Assembly (NCBI GenBank): GCA_937915145.1
Contig: CALDNT010000020.1
Span: forward strand, 1-40,558
Origin: an uncultured Reyranella sp.
Lineage (GTDB): Bacteria; Pseudomonadota; Alphaproteobacteria; Reyranellales; Reyranellaceae
Direction of reading: 5' to 3'
DNA length: 40,558 nucleotides
The notes beneath the pieces are model-generated. The model did no database searches and had not been told where the DNA came from. It worked only from the letters and a program-made list of their open reading frames with translations. The position numbers were made by a program, and so were the translations under genes. How positions within the stretch are numbered: position 1 is the stretch's first letter; each line of letters starts with the position of its first letter. Of the stretch, positions 14,958-23,607 are shown in pieces.

Positions 14958-16274
14958 ATGAAACTTCGTTGGTTATCGATTTTTCTCGTTGCCGCGCTGG
15001 GTGCGGCGGCGCCGGCAGTGGCCCAGGTCCCGCCGATCCCGCCGGGCTGGCAGATGGAGCGGGTCATTCTGCTCGCCCGTCACGATGTGCGGGCGCCGGA
15101 CCAGTCGCCCGAGGAACTCGCCAGGTTCGCGGCCTCGCCGTGGCCCGCCTGGCCGGTGGCGCCCGGTGACGTGACGCCGCGTGGTATCGAGCTCGGCCGC
15201 CAGATGGGCCAGTTCTATCGGCTGACCTATGGCGGCCGCGGCCTGATCCAGGCCGACGACTGTCCCGCCCCGGGCATCGTCGTCATATGGGTCGACCTCG
15301 ACAAGCGCACCGAGTATGCGGCGCTGTCGACGCAGGGCGGCCCCTACCTGCGCTGCATCAACCCGATCCTCAAGCACCAGACCGACCTCTCGAAGCCGGA
15401 TCCGCTGTTCCATCCCGCGCCGTCGGCTGCCTGTCCGATGGATGCGGCGGCCAACCGGGACGCGATCCTGGCGCGGATCGGCGGCGACTTCAGTTCGGTG
15501 CTGCGCGAGTATGCGCCGCAGCTTTCGAAACTGCAGGCAACACTCTGCCCGCCCGGCGCGTCGCCCGGCGGCAAGGCTTGCGGTCTCGCCGTCGAGGCGC
15601 CCGCCATCGTGCCCGATCCGCGCGGTGGCGTGATGATGAAGGGGCCGATCGCCATCGGTTCGATGGCGGCAGAACTCTTCCTGACCGAGAGCGCCGAGGG
15701 TTTGCCCGCCGACCAGGTCGCGTGGGGACGCCTCGCAGACAACGCGGCGATCCTCGACGTGATGAAAGTTCATCGGCTGTATGGCGACCTGATGGAGAAG
15801 ACGCGGCAGATCGCCCGGCAGAAGGGATCGAACATGCTGGCCCAGATCGTGGCCGCGCTGCAGGACGGCCACGACTTCCCCGGCGCGCCCGACATCGCCC
15901 AGCCGGTGCGTTTCGGCATGCTGATCGGCCACGATACCAACATCCTCAATGTCGCGGGTCTGCTCAATCTCGGCTGGAAGCTTACGGGCTTCCAGGAAAA
16001 CACTGCACCGCCCGGCAGCGCGCTGGCCTTCGAGTTGTTGAAGGAAGTCCGCACCGGACAGCGTTACGTGCGGCTGGCCTACTACGCCCAGACGTCGGAG
16101 CAGATGCGCCAGGCGACGCGGCTCGATCTGGACCATCTGCCCGACATGGTGGCGGTCCCGCTGGCGGCCTGCAGCGGCCAGGAAACCAACAACGCCTGCC
16201 CGCTGGAGCGCTTCGTCGAGATCGCCAAGACGGCGATCGATCCGGACTGCGTGACGATCGGCAAGCTGCGGTGA
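14958..16274 (+). CDS. Secreted histidine acid phosphatase-like protein
   Basis: The 438-residue protein has a signal peptide (K-L-R-W, hydrophobic core, A-V-A-Q cut near residue 23). The branch-2 histidine phosphatase signature R-H-x-x-R-x-P is at R41-H42-D43-V44-R45-A46-P47, and the partner H-D at H325-D326 in L-I-G-H-D-T-N. These match periplasmic glucose-1-phosphatase/phytase-type enzymes that release phosphate. The longer in-frame extension is excluded because the signal peptide starts at ATG 14958. The stop overlaps the rpiB start (GTGA), so the phosphatase and the sugar-phosphate isomerase are translationally coupled, although one acts outside and the other inside the cytoplasm. Confidence 0.9.
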   Translation: MKLRWLSIFLVAALGAAAPAVAQVPPIPPGWQMERVILLARHDVRAPDQSPEELARFAASPWPAWPVAPGDVTPRGIELGRQMGQFYRLTYGGRGLIQADDCPAPGIVVIWVDLDKRTEYAALSTQGGPYLRCINPILKHQTDLSKPDPLFHPAPSAACPMDAAANRDAILARIGGDFSSVLREYAPQLSKLQATLCPPGASPGGKACGLAVEAPAIVPDPRGGVMMKGPIAIGSMAAELFLTESAEGLPADQVAWGRLADNAAILDVMKVHRLYGDLMEKTRQIARQKGSNMLAQIVAALQDGHDFPGAPDIAQPVRFGMLIGHDTNILNVAGLLNLGWKLTGFQENTAPPGSALAFELLKEVRTGQRYVRLAYYAQTSEQMRQATRLDLDHLPDMVAVPLAACSGQETNNACPLERFVEIAKTAIDPDCVTIGKLR

Positions 16275-16717
16275 AGCTCGTCGTCGGCTCGGACCATGCC
16301 GGCTTTGCGATGAAGGCCGAACTGCTCGGCTTCGTGCGCGGGCTCGGCCACGAGATCGAGGACGTGGGTTCGTTCGATCCGGCGCCGGTCGATTTTCCCG
16401 ATATCGCGCGCAAGGTTGCGGCCGCCATCACGGCGGGCCGTGCTGCGCGCGGCCTGATGGTGTGCGGCACCGGGGTCGGCGCGGCGATCGGCGCCAACAA
16501 GATGAAGGGCATCCGCGCCGCCGTCTGCCACGACGTGCATTCGGCGCATCAGTGTGTCGAGCACGACGACGTCAATGTGATGTGCATCGGCGCCCAGATC
16601 GTCGGGCCGTGGCTCGCCAGGGATCTGGTAGCCGCCTATCTCGCGGCGACCTTCTCGACCGCCGAGGAGTTCCGCCGTCGCGTCGCCAAGCTCGCCGACA
16701 TGGACGCCGGGCGCTAG
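16271..16717 (+). CDS. rpiB: Ribose-5-phosphate isomerase B
   Basis: The 148-residue protein is typical of RpiB: start V-V-G-S-D-H-A-G-F, catalytic Cys65 in C-G-T-G-V-G-A-A-I-G-A-N-K, then H87-D88 and H98 in E-H-D-D-V-N-V. It interconverts ribose-5-phosphate and ribulose-5-phosphate, or related aldoses such as allose-6-phosphate in some members. The usual E-H-N-D reads E-H-D-D here. GTG 16271 overlaps the upstream stop as GTGA. Its place behind a secreted phosphatase, not in a pentose-phosphate cluster, suggests a scavenging role; this is inference. Confidence 0.95.
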   Translation: MKLVVGSDHAGFAMKAELLGFVRGLGHEIEDVGSFDPAPVDFPDIARKVAAAITAGRAARGLMVCGTGVGAAIGANKMKGIRAAVCHDVHSAHQCVEHDDVNVMCIGAQIVGPWLARDLVAAYLAATFSTAEEFRRRVAKLADMDAGR

Positions 16718-16739
16718 CGACGGTTCAGGCGGCTGGCGC
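16711..16739. terminator. Possible terminator hairpin between convergent genes
   Basis: GCGCTAGC (16711-16718) pairs with GCTGGCGC (16732-16739) with one G-T wobble and a 13-base loop. It covers the rpiB stop codon and lies at the end of the convergent binding-protein gene. No T-tract is present. Confidence 0.3.
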
Positions 16740-17450
16740 GACCGACAGGCCCCTGACCTTGTGACGCTCGATCAGTTCGGCGACCAGGCCCGACTTCTTG
16801 GCGGTCTCGACGAAGCCGGCAAGGAAGGCGGCGCCCGCGAGGTTGGCCTTGGCCGTGCCCACCGCCTGTTGCACCGCGGTGAACTTGCCGTCGAGGATTT
16901 TGAGGCCGGGGGCCTTGGCGACGTCCTTCAGAAGTCCGGGGCGGAGGCCGGCCAGCACTTCGAGCTTGTCGGACATGAACTTGTCGTAGGCGGCGTCGAG
17001 CCCGCTCACCTGCACCAGGGTGGCATGCTTGATGTTGTTCACCAGCCAGAGGTCGTAGGCGCTGCGTGCCGAGACGGCGATGCGCACGCCCTTGCGATCG
17101 ACCTCGGCAATCGATTTGATCGCCGAACCCTCGGGCACCATGTAGGTCGCCTCGATCTCGACATAGGCGGCGGAGAAGGCGATCTTCTCGGCGCGCTGCG
17201 GCTCGGCGCCGATCAGGCCGATGTCCCAGATGTTCTTGCCCGCCTGGTCGCCCAGTTCGCCCGGCGTCTTGAACGGCACGTACTTGACCGGCACGCCGAG
17301 TTCGGCCGCGATCGCGCGGGCCATGTCGGGTGCCACGCCCTCGGGATCGCCGGTCGCGCTGCGGCCGGTGACCAGCAGGAAATTGGACAGGTTGATGCCG
17401 GCACGCAGAACGCCGGTCGGCGCAAGTTCGGCTTTTGCTTTGTCGTTCAT
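16725..17450 (-). CDS. Solute-binding domain protein (SBP family 3) without signal peptide
   Basis: The 241-residue protein has the two-lobe extracellular solute-binding family 3 fold of amino-acid ABC systems: L-R-A-G-I-N near 15-20, P-E-G-V-A-P-D-M-A-R near 36-45, W-D-I-G-L-I-G-A-E-P near 75-84 and I-A-V-S-A-R-S-A-Y at the lobe crossover. Unusually the protein starts M-N-D-K-A-K-A-E-L-A with no hydrophobic leader, and I see no upstream in-frame leader. So it may stay in the cytoplasm or be exported by another route. It is divergent from the esterase gene with 34 bases between starts and has no transporter partners here. Confidence 0.8.
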   Translation of the reverse strand: MNDKAKAELAPTGVLRAGINLSNFLLVTGRSATGDPEGVAPDMARAIAAELGVPVKYVPFKTPGELGDQAGKNIWDIGLIGAEPQRAEKIAFSAAYVEIEATYMVPEGSAIKSIAEVDRKGVRIAVSARSAYDLWLVNNIKHATLVQVSGLDAAYDKFMSDKLEVLAGLRPGLLKDVAKAPGLKILDGKFTAVQQAVGTAKANLAGAAFLAGFVETAKKSGLVAELIERHKVRGLSVAPAA

Positions 17451-17484
17451 TGCCCCAGCTTATACTGAAGCGAACGGGAGACAA

Positions 17485-19026
17485 ATGAGTATGACAGCCG
17501 ATATCGTCGTCGAGACCACGGCTGGCCGCGTGCGCGGCGAGACCGACCGTGGCGTCAACCTGTTCAAGGGCATTCCCTACGCCGCCCCGCCGCTCGGCAA
17601 GCAGCGCTTCCGGCCGCCGCAGAAGGTGCAGCCGTGGTCCGGCGTGCGCGACGCCGTGGCCTACGGCAACATGGCGGTGCAGGGCGACAATGTCTTCGGC
17701 CTGCCGCCCGACCTGCTGAAGATATTCACGCTCGGCGGCGTCCAGAAGCGCGACGAGGATTGCCTCTATCTCAACGTCTGGTCGTCCGGCCTGTCGGGTT
17801 CGAAGCGTCCGGTGCTGTTCTGGTGCCATGGCGGCGCCTTCATCACCGGCTCGGGGTCTTCGCCGTGGTCCGACGGCGCCAACCTGTGCCGCGCCGACGA
17901 TGTCGTGGTCGTGTCGTTCAATCACCGCCTCGGCGTGCTGGGCTATCTCCATCTCGAGGACATCGCCGATGATTTCGCCGGCGCCGGCACCGCCGGCATG
18001 ATGGACATCGTCGCCGCCCTCGAATGGGTGCGCGACAACATCGCGGCCTTCGGCGGCGATCCCGGCAACGTCACGATCTTCGGCGAGTCGGGCGGCGGCG
18101 CCAAGGTGAGCGTCCTGATGGCGCTGCCCTGCGCCAAGGGCCTGTTTCACAAGGCCATCATCCAGAGCGGGCCGGCGGTGCAGATGGCCAACCGTGACGA
18201 CGGTACCAGCACGGCGCGCCAGGTGCTGGAGCAGCTCGGCCTCGACGCCGCCCGGGCGGGCGAGCTGCGGCAGATCCCGGCCGCGCGCCTGCTCGAAGCG
18301 CAGGGTGCCGTGCAGGCCAACGCCAGCCGCGCGCCCTTCGCCGAGCGACGGCGCATGGGCTTCAACCCGGTGATCGACGGCAAGGTCTTTCCCGGCGGGC
18401 CGTTCGCGCCCGGCGCGCCCGCGGTTTCGGCCGACGTGCCGCTGATGATCGGCACCAACAAGGATGAGCACACGCTGTTCAGCGGCCATCTGCCGTGGGT
18501 GACCGGCGCCAGCTTCGAGAATCTGCCCGAGGCCCTGAAACCCCAGCTGGGCGCCCGCGCCGCCGAAGTGGTTGCCGCCTACCGGCGGGCACAGCCGGCG
18601 ATGCCCGCCGATCAGGTCGCCATCGCCATCCTGTCCGACGCCGGAGTCCGCGCGATGTCGCTGCAGATCGCCGAACGCAAGCTCGCCCAGAAGGGGGCGC
18701 CGGTATTCGTCTATCTCTTCGCCTGGGAAACGCCGGTGCTGGGCGGCCGGCTGCGGTCCTGCCACACGCTGGAGATTCCCTTCGTGTTCGACAACACCAC
18801 GACGGCAGCCCTTACCGGTGACGATCCGGGACGGTTGGCATTGGCCCGGACGATGAGCCGCGCCTGGTTCGCCTTCGCCCGCAGCGGCACGCCGGGCCAT
18901 GGCGATTTGCCGGCTTGGCCGGTCTATTCGATGGCCGATCGCGCGACGATGATCTTCGACACGACATGCCGGATCGAGAACGATCCCTACGGCTCCGAGC
19001 GACGGGTTTGGGAGACAACGCCATGA
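17485..19026 (+). CDS. Type B carboxylesterase
   Basis: The 513-residue protein is of carboxylesterase/para-nitrobenzyl-esterase type: start G-R-V-R-G, K-G-I-P-Y-A-A-P-P, E-D-C-L-Y-L-N-V-W (about 91-99), oxyanion H-G-G-A-F, and the nucleophile Ser202 in G-E-S-G-G-G. H427 in C-H-T-L-E-I-P-F is the likely catalytic histidine. There is no signal peptide, so it is presumably cytosolic. ATG 17485 follows GGGAG. It overlaps the enolase-superfamily gene downstream (ATGA), suggesting hydrolysis of an ester or lactone whose acid is then handled by the next enzyme. Confidence 0.92.
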   Translation: MSMTADIVVETTAGRVRGETDRGVNLFKGIPYAAPPLGKQRFRPPQKVQPWSGVRDAVAYGNMAVQGDNVFGLPPDLLKIFTLGGVQKRDEDCLYLNVWSSGLSGSKRPVLFWCHGGAFITGSGSSPWSDGANLCRADDVVVVSFNHRLGVLGYLHLEDIADDFAGAGTAGMMDIVAALEWVRDNIAAFGGDPGNVTIFGESGGGAKVSVLMALPCAKGLFHKAIIQSGPAVQMANRDDGTSTARQVLEQLGLDAARAGELRQIPAARLLEAQGAVQANASRAPFAERRRMGFNPVIDGKVFPGGPFAPGAPAVSADVPLMIGTNKDEHTLFSGHLPWVTGASFENLPEALKPQLGARAAEVVAAYRRAQPAMPADQVAIAILSDAGVRAMSLQIAERKLAQKGAPVFVYLFAWETPVLGGRLRSCHTLEIPFVFDNTTTAALTGDDPGRLALARTMSRAWFAFARSGTPGHGDLPAWPVYSMADRATMIFDTTCRIENDPYGSERRVWETTP

Positions 19027-20126
19027 AAATCACCGACGTCACGCTTACGCTTTTTGCCTGGGACGACATTCCGCCGACCACCTACGGGGCACACAGCCGC
19101 TTCTCGGGCTCCAGCGCGCTCGGTCTGCTGCGGATCATAACGGACGAGGGCCTAGAGGGGCACGCCTTCCTGGGCTCCGCCTCCAATTCGGCGGCGACGG
19201 ACGGGCAGGGGCTCATCACCCACCTGAAGCCGATGCTGATGGGCCGCAATCCGCTGCATCGCGAGGCCGTTGTCCAGGATCTGTGGAAGAAGCAGCGGTC
19301 GTGCGGCGTGCGCGCCATCGGCGCCGTCGACGTCGCCCTGTGGGATCTCTTGGGCAAGTCGATGGGCCAGCCGATCCATCGTCTGCTGGGAACCTATCGC
19401 GAATCCGTTCCCGCCTATGCCAGTTCGGCGGTGCTGTCCTCGCCGCAGGCCTATGCCGAGGAGGCACTGGCATTCAAGGAATACGGCTGGGCGGCCTACA
19501 AGATCCATCCGCCGACGCAATGGAAGGAAGACATCAAGGTCTGCGAAGCCGTGCGCCGGGCGGTCGGCGACTACACGATCATGCTCGACTCGACCTGGAG
19601 CTACGACTATCCGGCAGCGGTCCGTGTCGGCCGCGCGGTCGAGGAGATGGATTTTCACTGGTACGAGGATCCGCTCGCCGACCAGGACATCTACAACTAC
19701 GTGAAGCTGAAGCAGCAGCTTTCGATCCCGATCCTCGCCACCGAATATCCCATCACCGGCCTCGATTCCTACCAGCCCTGGATCATGCTGCAGGCAACCG
19801 ATTTTCTGCGCGGCGACGTGGCCGTGAAAGGCGGCATCACGACCCTGGTGAAGACCGCGCATCTCGCCGAGGCCTTCCGCATGAGCTACGAGGTCCACCA
19901 CGGCGGCAATTCCCTGAACAACATCGCCAACCTCCATGTCATCGCCTCGATCAGGAACACGTCGTTCTTCGAGGTGCTGCTGCCGGACGCGGCGCAGAAA
20001 TACGGTCTCGAGCAGGATATCGCCGTCGGACGCGACGGCATGGTGCATGTGCCCAACGGTCCGGGGCTGGGTGCGGCCATCGACTTCAAGCTGATCGAAC
20101 GCAAGAAGGTAGCGGTGCTCGAATGA
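19023..20126 (+). CDS. Mandelate racemase/enolase-superfamily enzyme, KxH variant
   Basis: The 367-residue protein has an N-terminal capping domain and a C-terminal barrel. At the position of the K-x-K acid/base motif it reads K160-I-H162, so the second lysine is replaced by His. Metal-type residues follow in L-D-S-T-W-S, Y-E-D-P and A-T-E-Y-P, and the other face carries V-H-H-G-G-N. Superfamily members racemise or dehydrate acid sugars and other carboxylates after abstracting an alpha-proton. The altered K-x-K points to a dehydratase or less typical reaction; I cannot name the substrate. It is coupled to the carboxylesterase by ATGA. Confidence 0.9.
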   Translation: MKITDVTLTLFAWDDIPPTTYGAHSRFSGSSALGLLRIITDEGLEGHAFLGSASNSAATDGQGLITHLKPMLMGRNPLHREAVVQDLWKKQRSCGVRAIGAVDVALWDLLGKSMGQPIHRLLGTYRESVPAYASSAVLSSPQAYAEEALAFKEYGWAAYKIHPPTQWKEDIKVCEAVRRAVGDYTIMLDSTWSYDYPAAVRVGRAVEEMDFHWYEDPLADQDIYNYVKLKQQLSIPILATEYPITGLDSYQPWIMLQATDFLRGDVAVKGGITTLVKTAHLAEAFRMSYEVHHGGNSLNNIANLHVIASIRNTSFFEVLLPDAAQKYGLEQDIAVGRDGMVHVPNGPGLGAAIDFKLIERKKVAVLE

Positions 20127-20172
20127 GGCCCTCGGCGGTGCCGGTGCGGCGCGGCCCCGCAGGACCGAGGGC

Positions 20173-20628
20173 GTGACCGCGATCTATGTCGATGCCGATG
20201 CCTGCCCGGTGAAGGTGGAAATCTATCGCGTCGCCGAGCGCTACGGGCTCAAGGTCTTCATCGTCAGCAACGCCTACATCAACGTACCGCGCGATCCGCG
20301 CATCGAGCGCGTGGTCGTGAGCGACGGCTTCGACGCCGCCGACGACTGGATCGCCGAACGTGCAGGGCCGGGTGACATCGTGGTTACTGCCGACATTCCG
20401 CTCGCCGACCGCAGCCTGAAGAGGGGCGCGGCGGCGATCGGCTCGACCGGGGTGGCCTTCACCACCTCCTCGATCGGCATGGCAATGGCCAGCCGCGAGT
20501 TGATGTCGAACCTGCGGGCCATGGGCGAGGCGACAGGCGGCCCCAAACCGATGAGCCCGCGCGACCGCTCGCGCTTCCTCTCGACGCTCGACGAGACCGT
20601 CCAGAAGCTGCGCCGGCGGGGTCCCTAG
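20173..20628 (+). CDS. YaiI/YqxD family (DUF188) protein
   Basis: The 151-residue protein starts with the family signature [10 protein letters not shown] and contains [13 protein letters not shown] and [14 protein letters not shown]. The YaiI family (UPF0178) is widespread and has a PIN-like set of acidic residues, so a nuclease-type role has been suggested, but no activity is assigned. GTG 20173 is the start. Its stop overlaps the stop of the convergent binding-protein gene by four bases at CCCTAGGG. Confidence 0.93.
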   Translation: MTAIYVDADACPVKVEIYRVAERYGLKVFIVSNAYINVPRDPRIERVVVSDGFDAADDWIAERAGPGDIVVTADIPLADRSLKRGAAAIGSTGVAFTTSSIGMAMASRELMSNLRAMGEATGGPKPMSPRDRSRFLSTLDETVQKLRRRGP

Positions 20629-22217
20629 GGCCGGTCGAGCCAGACGTCTTCGAGGCGGAAGCCGTTGTACATGCTGTTGACATGGGCGACGAAGCCTTTG
20701 ACGTAGGGCTGCCAGCAGGTGGCCGCGCGGTTCCACATGATGGGCGGCCGCGCGCCGTCGGCCAGAAGCTTGGCGTCGATCTCCCAGACGAGTTGGCGGC
20801 GCTTCTCGGCATCGAGTTCGCCTGACTGGATGTCGAACAGCCGCTCGATCTCCGGATTGCAGTAGCCGTTGTAGTTGCGCTCCGAGCGGCAGGAGAAATT
20901 CTCGTAGAAGGACTGGTCGGGATCGTCGACGCCATTGCCCGTGGTGTTGAGGGCAATGGAATAATCCATGCGGTCGAGCCGGGTGAACCAGTGCGAGGTC
21001 TCGACGACATCGAGCGTGGCCGCGATGTTGATTTCCTTGAGTTGATCGATCAGAAGCTGCGCCGGGTTGTTGTAGAGCGCGACGCTGCGCGTCGAGATCT
21101 TGAGGCGCAACTGGTGGTCCCGGCTGTAGCCAGCCTTGGCCATCAGGGCGCGGGCCTCCTCGCGGTTCTGCTTGACATCGGGACCGAAGCCCGGAACGGC
21201 GGCCAGCATGTCGGATGGTAGGCCCCACAAGCCATCAGGCGGTGGCTGGAGGTGGCCGCCGATCTCGCCTGCGCCCACACCAAGGGCGGCGACGAAGGCC
21301 CGGCGGTCGAGCGCCAGCGCCAGAGCCCGGCGAATGTCGGGATTGTCGAAGGGCGCGGCGCGGTGATTCACCAGCAGGTTGGTGTTGTTGTTCATCGCCG
21401 AGGTCTCGCACACCGTCTTGGATTTGGGCCGTTGTGTCTCCTTGAGCTGCGGAACTGTCACTTCCCAGGGGAATGTCATGTCGAAGCGGCCGGCGCTGAA
21501 GCTCAGGAGTGCCGTCGTGGGACTGGTGACGATGGTGTACTCGATACCGTCGAGGTAGGGCCGTCCGGGCTTCCAGTAATCGGGATTGCGCACCAGCTTG
21601 ATGCGTTCGAACTCCTTGAACGAATGGAACTTGAACGGACCGGTACCGATCGGCTTGAGGCGCATCTGGGCCGGCGGAATGTGGCAGGGGTAGATCGGTG
21701 AATAGCCCGAGGCCAGCAGCGACAGGATCGAGGGCTGTGGCCGGTTGAGGTAGATCGTTACCTCATAGGCGTTGTCGCTGTGGACGTAGTTGATGTTGCG
21801 GTACCACGTCGCGCGCGGATTGCGGCGCAGGTTGTCGCGGGCCCGGCCGGTCAGCAGGTTGAAGGTGCACTCCACGTCGGTGGCGGTGAAGGGCAGGCCG
21901 TCGTGCCACTTCACGCCTTGGCGCAGCTTGAAGGTGAGTTCGGTCCCGTCGTCGTTCCAGCTCCACGACTCGGCGAGGTCGGGAACGATCGATGCCTCGC
22001 TGTTCTGCGCCACCGCCGGGTCGAACAGGACGAGGTTGTTGAACACCGGCATGAAGGGCACGACGGTCGAGATGGTGGCTTCCTCGTGGATCGAGGCGCT
22101 CGGCGGATTGCTGCGATGGTACATGCGGAGCACGCCGCCGCTCTTCTGCGCAAGCGCTGCCCCGGCCGAGCACAGCACCGCGGCGACCACGCAGCCAATC
22201 AGGACCCTCGAACGCAT
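20625..22217 (-). CDS. Oligopeptide/dipeptide-type ABC solute-binding protein
   Basis: The 530-residue protein has a signal peptide ending A-L-A-Q (residue 24) and the family 5 extracellular solute-binding fold, about the usual length. Recognisable stretches are [19 protein letters not shown] and [14 protein letters not shown], the hallmark of DppA/OppA-like proteins. It captures peptides or other ligands in the periplasm for an ABC permease. No permease or ATPase gene is next to it, so its transporter must be elsewhere. The start ATG 22217 is supported by the leader. Confidence 0.9.
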   Translation of the reverse strand: MRSRVLIGCVVAAVLCSAGAALAQKSGGVLRMYHRSNPPSASIHEEATISTVVPFMPVFNNLVLFDPAVAQNSEASIVPDLAESWSWNDDGTELTFKLRQGVKWHDGLPFTATDVECTFNLLTGRARDNLRRNPRATWYRNINYVHSDNAYEVTIYLNRPQPSILSLLASGYSPIYPCHIPPAQMRLKPIGTGPFKFHSFKEFERIKLVRNPDYWKPGRPYLDGIEYTIVTSPTTALLSFSAGRFDMTFPWEVTVPQLKETQRPKSKTVCETSAMNNNTNLLVNHRAAPFDNPDIRRALALALDRRAFVAALGVGAGEIGGHLQPPPDGLWGLPSDMLAAVPGFGPDVKQNREEARALMAKAGYSRDHQLRLKISTRSVALYNNPAQLLIDQLKEINIAATLDVVETSHWFTRLDRMDYSIALNTTGNGVDDPDQSFYENFSCRSERNYNGYCNPEIERLFDIQSGELDAEKRRQLVWEIDAKLLADGARPPIMWNRAATCWQPYVKGFVAHVNSMYNGFRLEDVWLDRP

Positions 22218-22398
22218 GCTCCCGGCCTTTGCGACCCTAACGCCGAAAACTGAACATTCGTGCCCGGCGCGATCGGTGCAGCTTACAGTGTCCTGAGGCC
22301 GTGGATAGTTTCATTCACGCACACCCGATTTTCTCCAGATGCTGTAGCGCATGTCATGGCGCAGCGGCTGTGAAGAAACAATCGATACAATGTGCAGG

Positions 22399-23481
22399 TC
22401 AGGCGGCTTCGTTCCTGCGCATGGCACGCGAGTAGCGTGGACACACTTCGCGCGCGAAGCGGGTCATCATGGCCTGGCGCAATTCGATCGGCGTGCCCGG
22501 CGTGGCGCACGATACCATGAAATAGTTGAAGCCGAGCGCTGCCAGAGCGTCGATGCGGCGGCAGATCGTGGCCGGGCTGCCGACCAGGTTGGAGTCCATG
22601 AACGGCCCGAGTTCACCGGGATCGGTGAGCTTGCGCAGGTTGGCGAACATGCGGCTGAAGTCGCGGTACTCCGGAATATCCGCCCACGGGTTGGCGTCGG
22701 ATTCGTAGTGAGTGCACTGAAGCGCGAAGTAGGGCGGGTAGTAGCGACGGCCAAGGTCGCGTGCTTCCTCGTCGCTGTCGGCGATGAACATCTTGACCGA
22801 GATCGGCAGGATCGCTTCGCGTGCGGCGGCGGCGCTCGCGCGGGCCCGCCAACGTTCGAGGATGCCGGTCAGAAGCTTGTCGGGGAACGTCGACAGGCAG
22901 ATCGGTGCGACACCGAGGTCGCCCATCACCTCGGCGCTGGCCGGACTGCCGATCGCGCCATAGAAATGGACCTTCTTGGCCACCGGTTCGGGACGGATGC
23001 GGATCGGCTGTTTGATTTGCCAGAACGTGCCGTCGTGGGTGAAGGGCTCGCCGGTCAGGCCTTTCTCGACGATGCGGTAGCATTCGGCGAAGCGGGCACG
23101 GGCCTCGTTCATGTCGACGTTGTAGGCGTCGTATTCCATCCTGGCGGTGCCGCGGCCGATGCCGAGATGCAGCGTGCCGTTTGTCATGCTGTTCAGCATG
23201 GCGATCTCCTCGGCCAGCCTGAGCGGATGGTACCACGGCAACACCAGCACCGAGGTGCCGAGCGAGAGGTCGGGAAAGGCCGCAGCAATATGCGCCATGA
23301 ACAGGAGTGGGCTCGGCGTCGGGTAGTAGTCGCTGAAATGGTGCTCCAGCAGCCACGCCGCGTCGTAGCCAAGGCGTTGGCCCAGCGCGCAATCGTCCAT
23401 CACTTCGCGGTAAAGCGCCTGGTCGGACTTGTGGGTATCGCTGGCGGGTGCCGCCTGGAACCCGAACCTGATATCAGCCAT
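22399..23481 (-). CDS. Luciferase-like (LLM class) flavin-dependent monooxygenase
   Basis: The complete 360-residue enzyme has an N-terminal barrel strand R-F-G-F-Q-A, L-E-H-H-F-S-D-Y, P-D-L-S-L-G-T-S-V-L-V-L-P and H-L-G-I-G-R-G, and a closing A-L-G-F-N-Y-F-M-V-S-C-A-T-P-G, as in bacterial-luciferase and alkanesulfonate-monooxygenase relatives. It uses reduced flavin and oxygen in the cytoplasm. ATG 23481 begins at the normal N-terminus. It is followed by 181 bases and then the oligopeptide-type binding protein, so a shared transcript is possible but not shown. Confidence 0.92.
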   Translation of the reverse strand: MADIRFGFQAAPASDTHKSDQALYREVMDDCALGQRLGYDAAWLLEHHFSDYYPTPSPLLFMAHIAAAFPDLSLGTSVLVLPWYHPLRLAEEIAMLNSMTNGTLHLGIGRGTARMEYDAYNVDMNEARARFAECYRIVEKGLTGEPFTHDGTFWQIKQPIRIRPEPVAKKVHFYGAIGSPASAEVMGDLGVAPICLSTFPDKLLTGILERWRARASAAAAREAILPISVKMFIADSDEEARDLGRRYYPPYFALQCTHYESDANPWADIPEYRDFSRMFANLRKLTDPGELGPFMDSNLVGSPATICRRIDALAALGFNYFMVSCATPGTPIELRQAMMTRFAREVCPRYSRAMRRNEAA

Positions 23482-23607
23482 TGGCCGTGCTCCCTGATTT
23501 TATGCGATCCTAGAGCAGGTTTGGCCCTAGAATAGCCCGAGAATATCCGGAAGTTTCGCTGGATAGCATCTTGGCGCGCCCGGACGCGCCCCAAGCGGGC
23601 CATCGTC

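Noticed and set aside
16714-18900. Long reverse-strand frame of 728 codons
   Set aside because: It overlaps the esterase and the solute-binding protein in other frames and shows no family motif.
22218-22398. Promoter for the oligopeptide-type binding-protein gene
   Set aside because: Several weak TTG- and TAT-like boxes are present on the reverse strand, but none has good spacing, so no site is claimed.
23571-23595. Inverted repeat CTTGG-CGCG / CGCG-CC-CCAAG in the AsmA leader as a riboswitch or regulator
   Set aside because: The stem is short with a 2-base bulge, and nothing links it to a known riboswitch; noted only as a possible leader hairpin.
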